The notes under the pieces: generated by a model
The model's database searches: none
What the model was told of the DNA's origin: nothing
Seen by the model: only the letters and a program-made list of their open reading frames with translations
Origin: Aminobacter ciceronei
Lineage (GTDB): Bacteria > Pseudomonadota > Alphaproteobacteria > Rhizobiales > Rhizobiaceae
Direction of reading: 5' to 3'
DNA: 64,000 nucleotides
NCBI RefSeq assembly: GCF_014138625.1
Contig: NZ_JACJHY010000001.1
Coordinates: 62,001-126,000, forward strand
Program-made: the position numbers and the translations under genes
In this document: one piece after another, positions 33,049-41,386 of the stretch
Numbering within the stretch: the first letter of the stretch is position 1
Layout: every line of letters starts with the position of its first letter

Positions 33049-34125
33049 TCAGCTGGGGAAGGCCAGAAGCAGCATCCGTTGGGCGATCAGGTAGAATGCG
33101 GCAGCGAGCAGCAGCACCGGCACCACTTCGAGCCAAAGCGGCCAGCGCGATCGGCCGGGACGCAGGCTGGCGACCGAAACCTGGCGGATCGCCAACGCGG
33201 CGAGCGCCGAAACGGCCGCAACGAGCCCCGTCCTGTAGCCGCCGGTCGCATCGTCGGCGCGGAGATTTTGTTCCTCGACTTCGGCGCGCAGTTGCAGCAG
33301 CCCATCGGCATCCACGGCCTGCGGCAGCCGAACCCTGACATTTTTGACCGACGGATGACCAAGCAGCGCCTCGCGGAAACGCTCGAGCATATCGGGATCG
33401 TAGGGATCACCCTGCTTGAAGGGCTGCAGGCGGCTCAGCTCATCTTGCTTCAGACCGACAAGGCCGCTGTAGGCAACAGCGCCAAAGCGCGCCAATGCCC
33501 CCGGCTCGACGACGATGCGAGCCGTAGCCAGCGCCTGCCCCGGGATAGGCTGCAACGCACGCCCGGTGACGCGGACAAAGGGATAGGATGCTGTGCGGAG
33601 CCGCCACAGGACTTCATCTTCGAGGGTTGCGAGCAGATCGCCGCGCGCGGGCTTGCCGACCGCCTCCATCATTTGCAGCGAAACGTCGTCGCGCACCGCA
33701 TCGGTGGCAACACCCTCGAGACCGTCGACCTCAACCATGCCGACACGGAAAAGCGGACCGGCGATCGGCCTGAGCGCGATCTTGTCGGGAGAGCCCGCGT
33801 CATCAGCGGCATCAGGCATCTCGATCCGCGCATGGAGATAGCCCTGGCCGCGCATCAATTCTTCCAGCCGGTGGCGTTCGGCTTCGACCGCAGGCTGCCA
33901 GCCCCGAGTTGCCGCACCGTCGGCTGCGCGTTCAAGCTCGGGAGCGTTCAGCGCCGCGCGCAACACACCGTCCAGCGCGTCATTGGACGTTGTCTGGAGT
34001 TCGATGGCGGGAAAGTCCGCAGCAACAGCCGGACCGGCAAAAAGCGACAGCATCGCCGCCCAAGCCAGTGTCGCCACAATGGCCGGCAAGAAACAGGCGC
34101 TTCGCTGGGCGTCTCGCGTTCTCAC
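33049..34125 (-). CDS. POTRA-domain protein without a beta-barrel, C-terminal membrane anchor
   Basis: 358 residues from the GTG at 34125. That start gives a normal signal peptide (RTRDAQRSACFLPAIVATLAWAAMLSLFAGPAVAA); an ATG at 34230 would add 35 residues that do not look like one. About residues 45-295 contain two to three POTRA-like modules (FPAIELQTTSNDALDGVLRAALN, PLFRVGMVEVDGLEGV, ARFGAVAYSGLVGLKQDELSRLQPFKQGDPYDPDMLERFREALLGHPSVKNVRV), as in TamA and BamA. The 16-strand barrel of those proteins is missing; instead the C-terminus has hydrophobic segments (about 305-325 and 335-355). It is probably an inner-membrane-anchored periplasmic adaptor for envelope or EPS export. Confidence 0.72.
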   Translation of the reverse strand: MRTRDAQRSACFLPAIVATLAWAAMLSLFAGPAVAADFPAIELQTTSNDALDGVLRAALNAPELERAADGAATRGWQPAVEAERHRLEELMRGQGYLHARIEMPDAADDAGSPDKIALRPIAGPLFRVGMVEVDGLEGVATDAVRDDVSLQMMEAVGKPARGDLLATLEDEVLWRLRTASYPFVRVTGRALQPIPGQALATARIVVEPGALARFGAVAYSGLVGLKQDELSRLQPFKQGDPYDPDMLERFREALLGHPSVKNVRVRLPQAVDADGLLQLRAEVEEQNLRADDATGGYRTGLVAAVSALAALAIRQVSVASLRPGRSRWPLWLEVVPVLLLAAAFYLIAQRMLLLAFPS

Positions 34126-34247
34126 CCGCTCTAAATACACCGCAACGGCGCGCGCTGGAAATAGCCCACCAAGTCCAAGTCGGCGGAGGCCGGCAGGCCT
34201 GGCCGCAGCCACCGCGAGCGGATCTGCCAAAACGGCGCCGGTCGCGC

Positions 34248-34589
34248 CTACTTCTTGTCGGAACTGTCCTCGGATCCGGAAGGCGTTTCGGATTCATCGC
34301 GACCGATCGTGCCAATGACGATCGAGCCGCCGAGGGGCCGGCGCCGTTGCCGCGTCTCGGCCACGACCTTGTCCATCTCGGACTTGATTTCGGCCAACGT
34401 AGCCAGCGCCTCGTCCTCCCAGCGCTTCAATTCCGGATCAGGCGTGCCCGAGGCCGCCTCAGCTGTGGCCCGCGCCTCGCGTACGGTCAGGTAGTCCTTG
34501 TAGGCCTCGTCCCACTTGCGGGTCAGGAGAACCCAGTCGTCGAAGGCATCGGGGGCAGGAGGAGTTTCGGGTCGCTGTGGGCTAGGCAA
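34248..34589 (-). CDS. Hypothetical small charged protein
   Basis: 113 residues from a TTG at 34589, placed 6 bases after AGGA; a GTG at 34628 is the longest alternative. The protein is helical and charged (DDWVLLTRKWDEAYKDYLTVREARATAEAASGTPDPELKRWEDEALATLAEIKSEMDKVVAETRQRRR), probably a short coiled coil, with an acidic Ser/Asp/Glu tail. No signal peptide, membrane segment or family I recognise. It lies 122 bases upstream of the POTRA gene on the same strand and may be co-transcribed with it. Confidence 0.55.
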   Translation of the reverse strand: MPSPQRPETPPAPDAFDDWVLLTRKWDEAYKDYLTVREARATAEAASGTPDPELKRWEDEALATLAEIKSEMDKVVAETRQRRRPLGGSIVIGTIGRDESETPSGSEDSSDKK

Positions 34590-35331
34590 GTTTGGTCCTC
34601 GAACAATCGGGCGCACGGAACATGTCACAGGCGCTGTGTCCGAACGCCGCTGATCGTGCTGGTGGCCCCCGCCTCCTGATTTCCTCCCAACCTAACATGA
34701 ACGCCCCGGCCCGTCATTCAACCAGAGGCATTATCTCAGCGGTTGCTAACAGACATATGTATGAATGTTGCACTTTCGCCGCATCCGCGCCAGGCGCCGG
34801 CGAGATCGCGCCTGCAAGCTGATCACAATATTGCGAACGGTTCGTGCACGGCATGGCAGCGTGCAACCATCACGGGACTGTGGAGTGCATCTCACCCGGA
34901 AATACCCGACTTTGCCGAGACTTCGAGTGAAAGGGTTCAATATTAAAGCACCACCTAATACGCCGCGCATGAATTGATGTATGCCTGTCGCAGAGCGCCC
35001 GGCAACGCGTTCGCACCAGTTTAATTCAGATGAACATCTGTTTTTCTAGTAATAAACATCGATGTGGAAAGTTCATACAAATCCACATCTACCAGTAGAA
35101 CCAATAGCGCCGAAACTTCACACGAATACTACATGTGGTTTACAAAAACTTAATATATGGTAAATTTCATATCGGCGAGTGGGGCTAACAAGACACTTGC
35201 GTCCAGATTTTTGATCGGTAACGACCTCCCTGCGAAGTTGTGCTCGTCAGGCTGTGCTGTGCTGCGTCTGTAACATTTGGTTCGCGTCGTCATTGGATAT
35301 GCCGCACCTATTTTGGGTTGGAGTAACCAGT
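34590..35331. promoter_or_regulatory. AT-rich 742-bp intergenic region with palindromes ahead of the GT operon
   Basis: The longest non-coding stretch in the window. From about 34,970 to 35,200 it is strongly AT-rich. It contains the perfect 10-bp palindrome ACATCGATGT (35056-35065), overlapping an inverted repeat ATGTGGA (35062-35068)/TCCACAT (35082-35088) with a 13-base spacer; ATGTGG recurs near 35,130. These suggest a regulated promoter for the glycosyltransferase operon. No coding frame or RNA gene is convincing here. Confidence 0.5.
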
Positions 35332-36135
35332 ATGACGGCGGCAGCATTTCCGCATCGGCCTGCAATGGAGGTCTTCAAGCTGGCAGGCTTGGCGACCAGT
35401 GGCACACCTCGCATCAGCGTGGTCGTCCCGGCCAAGAACGAGGCCAAGAACCTTCCTCACGTCCTGCCCCACATCCCGGCATGGGTGGATGAAATCATCC
35501 TCGTCGACGGCAACTCGACCGACGACACGATAGAGGTCGCAAGGTCGCTTCTGCCCGACATCGTCGTGCTGCAGCAGGACCGGCGCGGCAAGGGTGCCGC
35601 CCTGCGCACCGGCTTCAACGCCGCCAAGGGCGACATCATCGTCACGCTCGATGCCGATGGCTCGGCCGATCCCGGCGAAATCCCGGCCTTTGTCGGCGCG
35701 CTGCTCGCCGGCGCCGATTTCGTCAAGGGCTCACGTTTCATGCAAGGCGGCAACACCACCGACATGGAGTGGTATCGCCGGCTCGGCAACTGGGGACTTT
35801 TGACGTTGGTGCGCATCCGCTTCGGCGGCAAGTTCACCGACCTCTGCTACGGCTACAACGCGTTCTGGCGCGATGTGCTTCCCTATCTCAACATCGAGGA
35901 CGCCACCGGTTTCGAGATAGAAACCGAGATGAACGTCCAGGCGCTGCGCGCCAACCTCAACGTGTTCGAGGTGGCGAGCAAGGAGTTCCCGCGCATCCAC
36001 GGGGTCAGCAACCTGCGCACCATCCCCGATGGCTGGCGGGTGCTGAAGACGATCGTCCGCCTGGGCGTCTCCCGCCCGGCGCGACCGGCCGTCCCTCCCC
36101 GCAGCACGACCGGACAACACCAACCCAGCGTCTAG
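35332..36135 (+). CDS. GT2 family glycosyltransferase (dolichol-phosphate-mannose-synthase-like)
   Basis: 267 residues from the ATG at 35332, behind GGAGTAA. GT-A fold motifs: RISVVVPAKNEAKNLPHVLPHIP, DEIILVDGNSTDDT (nucleotide-binding DGNSTD), RGKGAALRTGFNAAKGDIIVTLDADGSADP (the DAD metal site). GKFTDLCYGYNAFWRDVLP and GFEIETEMNVQAL are typical of the DPM1/GtrB-like branch that charges polyprenyl phosphate or a lipid acceptor. No C-terminal transmembrane helices are evident. First gene of a three-gene plus-strand operon. Confidence 0.88.
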   Translation: MTAAAFPHRPAMEVFKLAGLATSGTPRISVVVPAKNEAKNLPHVLPHIPAWVDEIILVDGNSTDDTIEVARSLLPDIVVLQQDRRGKGAALRTGFNAAKGDIIVTLDADGSADPGEIPAFVGALLAGADFVKGSRFMQGGNTTDMEWYRRLGNWGLLTLVRIRFGGKFTDLCYGYNAFWRDVLPYLNIEDATGFEIETEMNVQALRANLNVFEVASKEFPRIHGVSNLRTIPDGWRVLKTIVRLGVSRPARPAVPPRSTTGQHQPSV

Positions 36136-36145
36136 GCGAGCGATC

Positions 36146-37090
36146 ATGACGGCGTCGGCGACTTCGGTATCAGTCATCATTTGCGCCTACGCCGACAACC
36201 GTCGCGAACAGCTTCAGCGCGCCATCGCCTCGGTGCTCGCCCAACGCACCAAGGCGACCGAGATCATCGTGGTCATCGACCACAACATGCCGCTGTGGGC
36301 CTATTTCTTCGCCACCTATCCGGCCATTACCGTCATCGTCAACGAAGGCGCGCGCGGCCTTTCGGGTGCCCGCAACACCGGCGTCAGGCGGGCGAGCAGC
36401 GAGATCCTGGCATTCCTCGACGACGACGCGGTCGCCGCCCCCGACTGGCTGGAAAAAATGCTGCCGCATTATCGCAACCCGTCGGTCATTGGCCTCGGCG
36501 GCCAGGTGCTGCCGATGTGGCAAGTCGATCGCCCACGCTGGTTTCCCGAAGAATTCCAATGGGTTGTCGGCTGCAGCTATCGTGGCCAACCCGAAAAGGT
36601 CGAGCCGGTGCGCAATCCCATAGGCTGCAACATGTCTTTCCGCCGCAGCATCGTCGAGTTGACCGGGGGGTTCCGCGAAGGCATCGGTCGCACGGCGGCC
36701 GATGCTGCCGGCTGCGAGGAGACGGAGCTCTGCATCCGCGCGCTGCAGGCCATTCCCGGCTCGCTCATCCTCTACGATCCCGCGATGAGCGTGCACCACC
36801 AGGTCACCGCCGAGCGTGCCGCCTGGGGCTACTTCCGCAAGCGCTGCCTCGCCGAAGGTCGTTCCAAGACGCAGGTCGTCAACGCCGTGGGCGCGCTGGA
36901 CGGATTGTCCAGCGAACAGCGCTATGTCATGCGCGTCCTGCCGGCAGGCGTTCTGCGTGGGCTTGGCGATGCGATGCTGAAGTTCGACATGTGGGGGCTT
37001 GCCCGCGCGGCCGGCATCTTCTTCGGCCTTGGCTACACGACGATGGGTTATGTCGGCGCCCGCTTGAGCCGCCCACGGAGGCAAGCATGA
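36146..37090 (+). CDS. GT2 family glycosyltransferase
   Basis: 314 residues. VSVIICAYADNRREQLQRAIASVLAQRTKATEIIVVIDHN, GLSGARNTGVRRASSEILAFLDDDAVAAPDWLEKML (DDD metal site) and GGQVLPMW, with NPIGCNMSFRRSIVELTGGFREGIGRTAADAAGCEETELCIRAL, form a complete GT-A domain. The C-terminal 90 residues probably contact the membrane (GILFFGLGYTTMGYVGARL region). Starts 10 bases after the preceding GT and overlaps the next gene by 4 bases, so tightly coupled. Probable role: elongation of the EPS repeat unit; donor sugar unknown. Confidence 0.88.
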   Translation: MTASATSVSVIICAYADNRREQLQRAIASVLAQRTKATEIIVVIDHNMPLWAYFFATYPAITVIVNEGARGLSGARNTGVRRASSEILAFLDDDAVAAPDWLEKMLPHYRNPSVIGLGGQVLPMWQVDRPRWFPEEFQWVVGCSYRGQPEKVEPVRNPIGCNMSFRRSIVELTGGFREGIGRTAADAAGCEETELCIRALQAIPGSLILYDPAMSVHHQVTAERAAWGYFRKRCLAEGRSKTQVVNAVGALDGLSSEQRYVMRVLPAGVLRGLGDAMLKFDMWGLARAAGIFFGLGYTTMGYVGARLSRPRRQA

Positions 37091-39174
37091 GCGTGCCCGA
37101 GTTTCACCCGATCAAGATCCTCGACGTCGACGTCTGCCGGCCGATGAACGATGTGCCGATGTTCGACGCGGCAACCGACCAGCGCTACGGCGGCGTCTTC
37201 TGTCTCATTCGCCGTCAAGGCCGTCCGGTGACGATCATGGAGTTCGATTTCGACGAGGACGTGCTGACGACGTTCGAGCTGCGCCGCCGCATCAGCGAGA
37301 ACCAGGCGGTGCAGGACAGCACGTTCCAGCACGACGCGCCGCTGCCCAGGAAGGACGGGCCGTTCGCCAGCGTCGTCATCGCCACGCGCGATCGCGCCGA
37401 AAGCCTGGCGCGATGCCTCGATTCACTGCTGCTCCAGACCTATCAGCCCTTCGAGATCGTCGTCGTCGACAATGCGCCGTCCTCCTCGCAGACTGCTGAT
37501 CTGATCGCCCGGCGTTACGGCGGTGCGCGCGCGGTGCGTTATGTCAGGGAAGACGTGCCGGGCCTTGGCCGCGCCCACAATGCCGGGCTTGCCAACCTGT
37601 CGTCCGAGCTGGCGCTGTTCACCGACGACGATGTCGTCGTCGACCCCAACTGGGTGGCGGCGATGGCCGCAAATTTCGACCGCGACGGCCGGGTCGGCTG
37701 CGTCACCGGCCTGATCCTGCCGGCAGAGCTCGACACACGCGCGCAATTCTGGACCGAGCGCCATGGCGGCTTCGGCAAGGGCTTTGCGCGTAAGGTCTTC
37801 GATCTCGCCGGCAACAGGCCGGCGGGGTCGCTTTTTCCCTTCACCGCCGGACAGTTCGGCTCGGGCGCCAACATGGCGTTCAGGACCGAGGCGCTGCGCC
37901 AGATTGGCGGCTTCGATTCAGCGCTGGGCGCCGGCACGCTGGCGCGCGGCGGCGACGATCTCGCCTCCTTCTACGCCGTGGTCCAGGCCGGCTTCCAGCT
38001 TGTTTACGACCCGCGTGCGCTGCTTTGGCACCATCATCGCCGCGGCGAGGACGGCATGCGCCGCCAAGCCTTCGGCTATGGAATGGGCCTCGGCGCCTAT
38101 CTCACCAAGGTCGTCATCGACGAACCGGCGGCAGCCTTGCGGCTGGCGCGCGCCATGCCTGCCGGCATCGCCCACATGGCCGGCCCGACATCGCCCAAGA
38201 ACCAGCGCCTGCCGGGCGATTATCCGAGCAATCTGGTCTGGCGCGAGAGGCTCGGCATCGCTGCTGGCGTGCCGGGCTATCTGCGCAGCCGCTATGCCGC
38301 AACACGCAGCCCGTCATCCGGCATCGCTCCTTCGGCAAACGGGCACGAGGTCGCCTTCAAGGGAGGATCGACAGCTATGCGCCCATCCGTGCCTATCCTT
38401 GTTTATCACAGCATCGACACCAGCTGTGCTGCGCCCTACCGGCGCTGGATGATGCTGCCCGACGAGTTCGAGCGCCACATGCAGGTGCTGGCCGAAGGCG
38501 GCTTCCGCCCGGTGACGATCTCGGCGCTGGCGACGATCTTCAGGGAAAAGCGGCCTTTGCCGCCGCGCACCGTCTGCATCACCTTCGACGACGGGCTGCA
38601 GGATTTTCTCATCGGCGCCATGCCCATTCTGGAACGCCACGGTTTTGCCGCGACGCTCTATGTCGTCTCTGGCTTGGTCGGCAAGACCAGCCAGTGGCTT
38701 GCTTCATCTGGCGAAGGCGACCGGCCGATGCTCGGGTGGGGTGATCTGCGCGCGCTGGCCTGCGAAGGCATCGAAATCGGCGCCCATACAGTCAGCCATC
38801 CGCAGTTGGACATCCTGTCGGCCAGCGATGCCGCACGCGAGATACATGACAGCAAGCTCGCCCTCGAACACGGCCTGAAGCGGCCGGTGCACAGCTTCGC
38901 CTACCCGCATGGTTATTCGAGTCGCACCACGCGCGCGCTGGTGCGCGGCGCCGGCTTCACCTCGGCGTGCCGGGTCAGGCATGCGATGACGACGACGACG
39001 GAAGACCCGTACACCTTGTCGCGCATCGTCATGACCAGCGAGATCGGGCCAGCCGAATTGCGCCGTATGCTAACCCAGCCGGTGCTGCCGGTGGCGCCGC
39101 CGGCCGACCGGCTGGTGGCTTCTGGCTGGCGCATGGTTCGCCGCTTCCAGCATATGGCGCATGCCGGCAGCTAG
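37087..39174 (+). CDS. GT2 glycosyltransferase fused to a CE4 polysaccharide deacetylase
   Basis: 695 residues. After an 85-residue N-terminal extension, residues about 95-330 are a GT2 domain (ASVVIATRDRAESLARCLDSLLLQTYQPFEIVVVDN, LGRAHNAGLANLSSELALFTDDDVVVDPNW, SGANMAFRTEALRQIGGFDSALGAGTLARGGDDL). Residues about 435-610 are a CE4/NodB domain: VPILVYHSID, CITFDDGLQDF (TFDDG at 499-503), GAHTVSHPQLD (metal His at 567 and 571) and SFAYPHGYSSRTTRAL. The fusion would add an N-acetylated sugar and deacetylate it. Cytoplasmic localisation is implied by the lack of a signal peptide. The ATG overlaps the preceding stop; the frame is open far upstream but that part overlaps the previous GT and is not coding. 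Confidence 0.88.
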   Translation: MSVPEFHPIKILDVDVCRPMNDVPMFDAATDQRYGGVFCLIRRQGRPVTIMEFDFDEDVLTTFELRRRISENQAVQDSTFQHDAPLPRKDGPFASVVIATRDRAESLARCLDSLLLQTYQPFEIVVVDNAPSSSQTADLIARRYGGARAVRYVREDVPGLGRAHNAGLANLSSELALFTDDDVVVDPNWVAAMAANFDRDGRVGCVTGLILPAELDTRAQFWTERHGGFGKGFARKVFDLAGNRPAGSLFPFTAGQFGSGANMAFRTEALRQIGGFDSALGAGTLARGGDDLASFYAVVQAGFQLVYDPRALLWHHHRRGEDGMRRQAFGYGMGLGAYLTKVVIDEPAAALRLARAMPAGIAHMAGPTSPKNQRLPGDYPSNLVWRERLGIAAGVPGYLRSRYAATRSPSSGIAPSANGHEVAFKGGSTAMRPSVPILVYHSIDTSCAAPYRRWMMLPDEFERHMQVLAEGGFRPVTISALATIFREKRPLPPRTVCITFDDGLQDFLIGAMPILERHGFAATLYVVSGLVGKTSQWLASSGEGDRPMLGWGDLRALACEGIEIGAHTVSHPQLDILSASDAAREIHDSKLALEHGLKRPVHSFAYPHGYSSRTTRALVRGAGFTSACRVRHAMTTTTEDPYTLSRIVMTSEIGPAELRRMLTQPVLPVAPPADRLVASGWRMVRRFQHMAHAGS

Positions 39175-39210
39175 GATCGAGTTGCAGAGCAATCGGAGCG
39201 ACAAGGCTGT

Positions 39211-39975
39211 TCAGGCGGCAGCCAGCTTGCCATCGGCTTTGACGATACGGTCGCGACCATTGGCTTTGGCGAGATAGAGGTTCCTGTCGGCGGCCAGGAG
39301 AAGCGCATCGAGGCTTTGGCCCCGCTGGTGTTTCGATACGCCGATGCTGACAGTGACCTCGCGGCCGCTCATGCCGACGATGGCTGATATCGCCTTGACC
39401 TTGCGCCGCAGGCGTTCGCACACCAGCGTTGCCGTGTCCTCGCCGGCACCCACCAGCAGCACGACGAATTCTTCACCGCCCAGCCGCCCGGCAATATCCC
39501 CAGCGCCAATGCTCGAAGCCAGCGCCGCGCCGATTTCCTGCAGCACGGCATCGCCCATGGCGTGACCCTCGCGGTCGTTGATCGCCTTGAAATGATCGGC
39601 ATCGATAAAGAGCAGCATTCCGGCGCCCTTGCCATCTGCGTGGTCACTGACGATCTGCCTGGATTGAAGCAGGAAGGTTCGCCTGTTCAGCAGGCCGGTC
39701 AGGTCATCGAGGCGATTGGCCCGGTCGAGCTCGGCCGCAAGCTCGACCAGCCTGGCGCTGCGGCCCATGAAGAAATAGGACAACGGCCCCGCCACGGCGA
39801 CAACGATCAGGCTTGTCAGCACGAGGTCGAGCAGCAGCCGGTCCGAGAAGAAGATCGAGTAGAAGATCAGCGTCAAAAGGTCGGCACCGAGCGTCGCGGT
39901 GGCCACGATCACGCAGGACTGCCCCAGCACCGACAGGCCGTTGAACCGTTCAGCGATGCGACTTGCCCCAACCAT
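39211..39975 (-). CDS. Membrane-bound GGDEF diguanylate cyclase
   Basis: 254 residues. Two hydrophobic segments (about residues 18-42 and 50-70) anchor the protein. The GGDEF domain has NRLDDLTGLLNRRTF, FIDADHFKAINDREGHAMGDAVL and the active-site GGEEF at 166-170. The inhibitory RxxD I-site position reads GAGD, so product inhibition is probably absent. It makes c-di-GMP, a usual activator of exopolysaccharide synthesis, and sits convergent with the GT operon. The start is set at 39975; an upstream in-frame ATG at 40017 is less likely. Confidence 0.88.
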   Translation of the reverse strand: MVGASRIAERFNGLSVLGQSCVIVATATLGADLLTLIFYSIFFSDRLLLDLVLTSLIVVAVAGPLSYFFMGRSARLVELAAELDRANRLDDLTGLLNRRTFLLQSRQIVSDHADGKGAGMLLFIDADHFKAINDREGHAMGDAVLQEIGAALASSIGAGDIAGRLGGEEFVVLLVGAGEDTATLVCERLRRKVKAISAIVGMSGREVTVSIGVSKHQRGQSLDALLLAADRNLYLAKANGRDRIVKADGKLAAA

Positions 39976-40098
39976 TCCCTGGCCGCCCTCCCTGTTGCGG
40001 CTTGGGATTAGCAGCAATTGGTAAAGACCAGCCTGACTGGCTTTGTTAATTGTTTGTTTCGCTGGGCCTTCGAGTAGGCGACACGGCAGAGATACGTG

Positions 40099-41358
40099 TC
40101 AGCCAAAGCGCTCCATTGCGTAAGGCGCAGGATCGGTGAATGCCTTTTCGCCCGTCATCATTTCGGCGAGCAGGCGTCCGGTGATCGGGCCGAGCGTCAG
40201 GCCGTGGTGGTTGTGGCCGAAGGCGAACCACAGCCCCTTGTGCCTGAAGCCCCGGCCGATCACCGGCCTCATGTCGGGCAAGCACGGGCGCGATCCCATC
40301 CAGGGATTTGGCTCGATACGCTGCCTGAGCGGGAAGATCTGGCGCGCCAGAGGTTCTGTCCTGTCGAGTTGGACCGGGCTGGGCCTGCTGCCGCGCGAGG
40401 CGAATTCGACGCCGGTGGTCAGCCTGACGCCCTGGGCCATCGGCGCCAGCACGAATCCGCCATCGGCATCGACGACGGGATGATTGAGCAAGGCGTCGCC
40501 CTCGGCTTCGAAATGCACGTGGTAACCGCGCTTCATCACCAGCGGGACCTTGTAGCCAAGCGAACGCGAGATCTTGTCCGTCCAGGGCCCAAGTGCCACG
40601 ACCGCTTCCGGCGCCTCGAGCCGAGCGCTGCCGGCAGCGATGCTCCACCCTGTTTCCTCCCGTTGCAGATGAAGCGCATCGCCGCGCAGGAACACCCCAC
40701 CCCGTTCGACAAAATGACGGGCATAGGCCTTCACCAGTGCGCCCGGATCGGCAACGGTGGCCGGATCGAGCCAGTGCACGGCGCCAACCACGGCATTGGT
40801 GAGATGCGGTTCGCGCTGTTGCAGCGCCTTACGGTCGAGGACTTCGTAGTTCAACCCGAATGGGTGAAGGGCGGTGGCGGCTCCCCGCGCCTGCTCGAAG
40901 GTCTTTTCATTTCGATAGACCTCGAGCCAGCCGGCCCGGCGCAGTTGTGGCAATGCGCCGGCCTCCGACATCAGCGCCTCGTGCTCGCTCACCGAACGCT
41001 CGATCAGCGGCTGCATGTCGGCTGCGGCGCGAGCCAACGGTTTGGGCGCCGACTCGCGCCAGAACTGCCACAGCCACGGTGCGATGCGCGGCATCTGCCG
41101 CCAGTCGAAACGCACCTCAGTCGACAGATTGAACGCATAGCGCATCAGCTTCGAAAGCTCGCGCGGCGCACCATAAGGCACGACGCTGGAGCGTTCGATC
41201 AGCCCGGCATTGCCGTAGCTCGTTTCCTCGCCGGCGTCGCGGCGGTCGACGAGGATGACGGAACGGCCGCGCCGCTGCAGCTGCAGTGCGACCGAAACGC
41301 CGATGATCCCGGCACCGAGCACGATGACGTCGGCCTGCTGGATATGTGACTGCGCCAT
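40099..41358 (-). CDS. DadA-like FAD-dependent D-amino-acid dehydrogenase
   Basis: 419 residues of the DAO family. The FAD-binding Rossmann motif is VIVLGAGIIGVSVALQLQRRGRSVILVD. GEETSYGNAGLIERSSVVPYG and the C-terminal GSRPCLPDMRPVIGRGFRHKGLWFAFGHNHHGLTLGPITGRLLAE are typical of DadA-like enzymes, which deaminate D-amino acids to 2-oxo acids and pass electrons to the quinone pool. Start at 41358 behind AAGGAAA. It lies 28 bases downstream of the M81 gene and is likely co-transcribed. Substrate inferred from family only. Confidence 0.85.
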   Translation of the reverse strand: MAQSHIQQADVIVLGAGIIGVSVALQLQRRGRSVILVDRRDAGEETSYGNAGLIERSSVVPYGAPRELSKLMRYAFNLSTEVRFDWRQMPRIAPWLWQFWRESAPKPLARAAADMQPLIERSVSEHEALMSEAGALPQLRRAGWLEVYRNEKTFEQARGAATALHPFGLNYEVLDRKALQQREPHLTNAVVGAVHWLDPATVADPGALVKAYARHFVERGGVFLRGDALHLQREETGWSIAAGSARLEAPEAVVALGPWTDKISRSLGYKVPLVMKRGYHVHFEAEGDALLNHPVVDADGGFVLAPMAQGVRLTTGVEFASRGSRPSPVQLDRTEPLARQIFPLRQRIEPNPWMGSRPCLPDMRPVIGRGFRHKGLWFAFGHNHHGLTLGPITGRLLAEMMTGEKAFTDPAPYAMERFG

Positions 41359-41386
41359 CGGTTTCCTTGCTGTCATTGCCATACAC

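Noticed and set aside
36181-37086. An upstream extension of the GT2-deacetylase frame
   Set aside because: It overlaps a complete GT2 gene in another frame and is Arg-rich. The ATG at 37087, overlapping the previous stop, is the real start.
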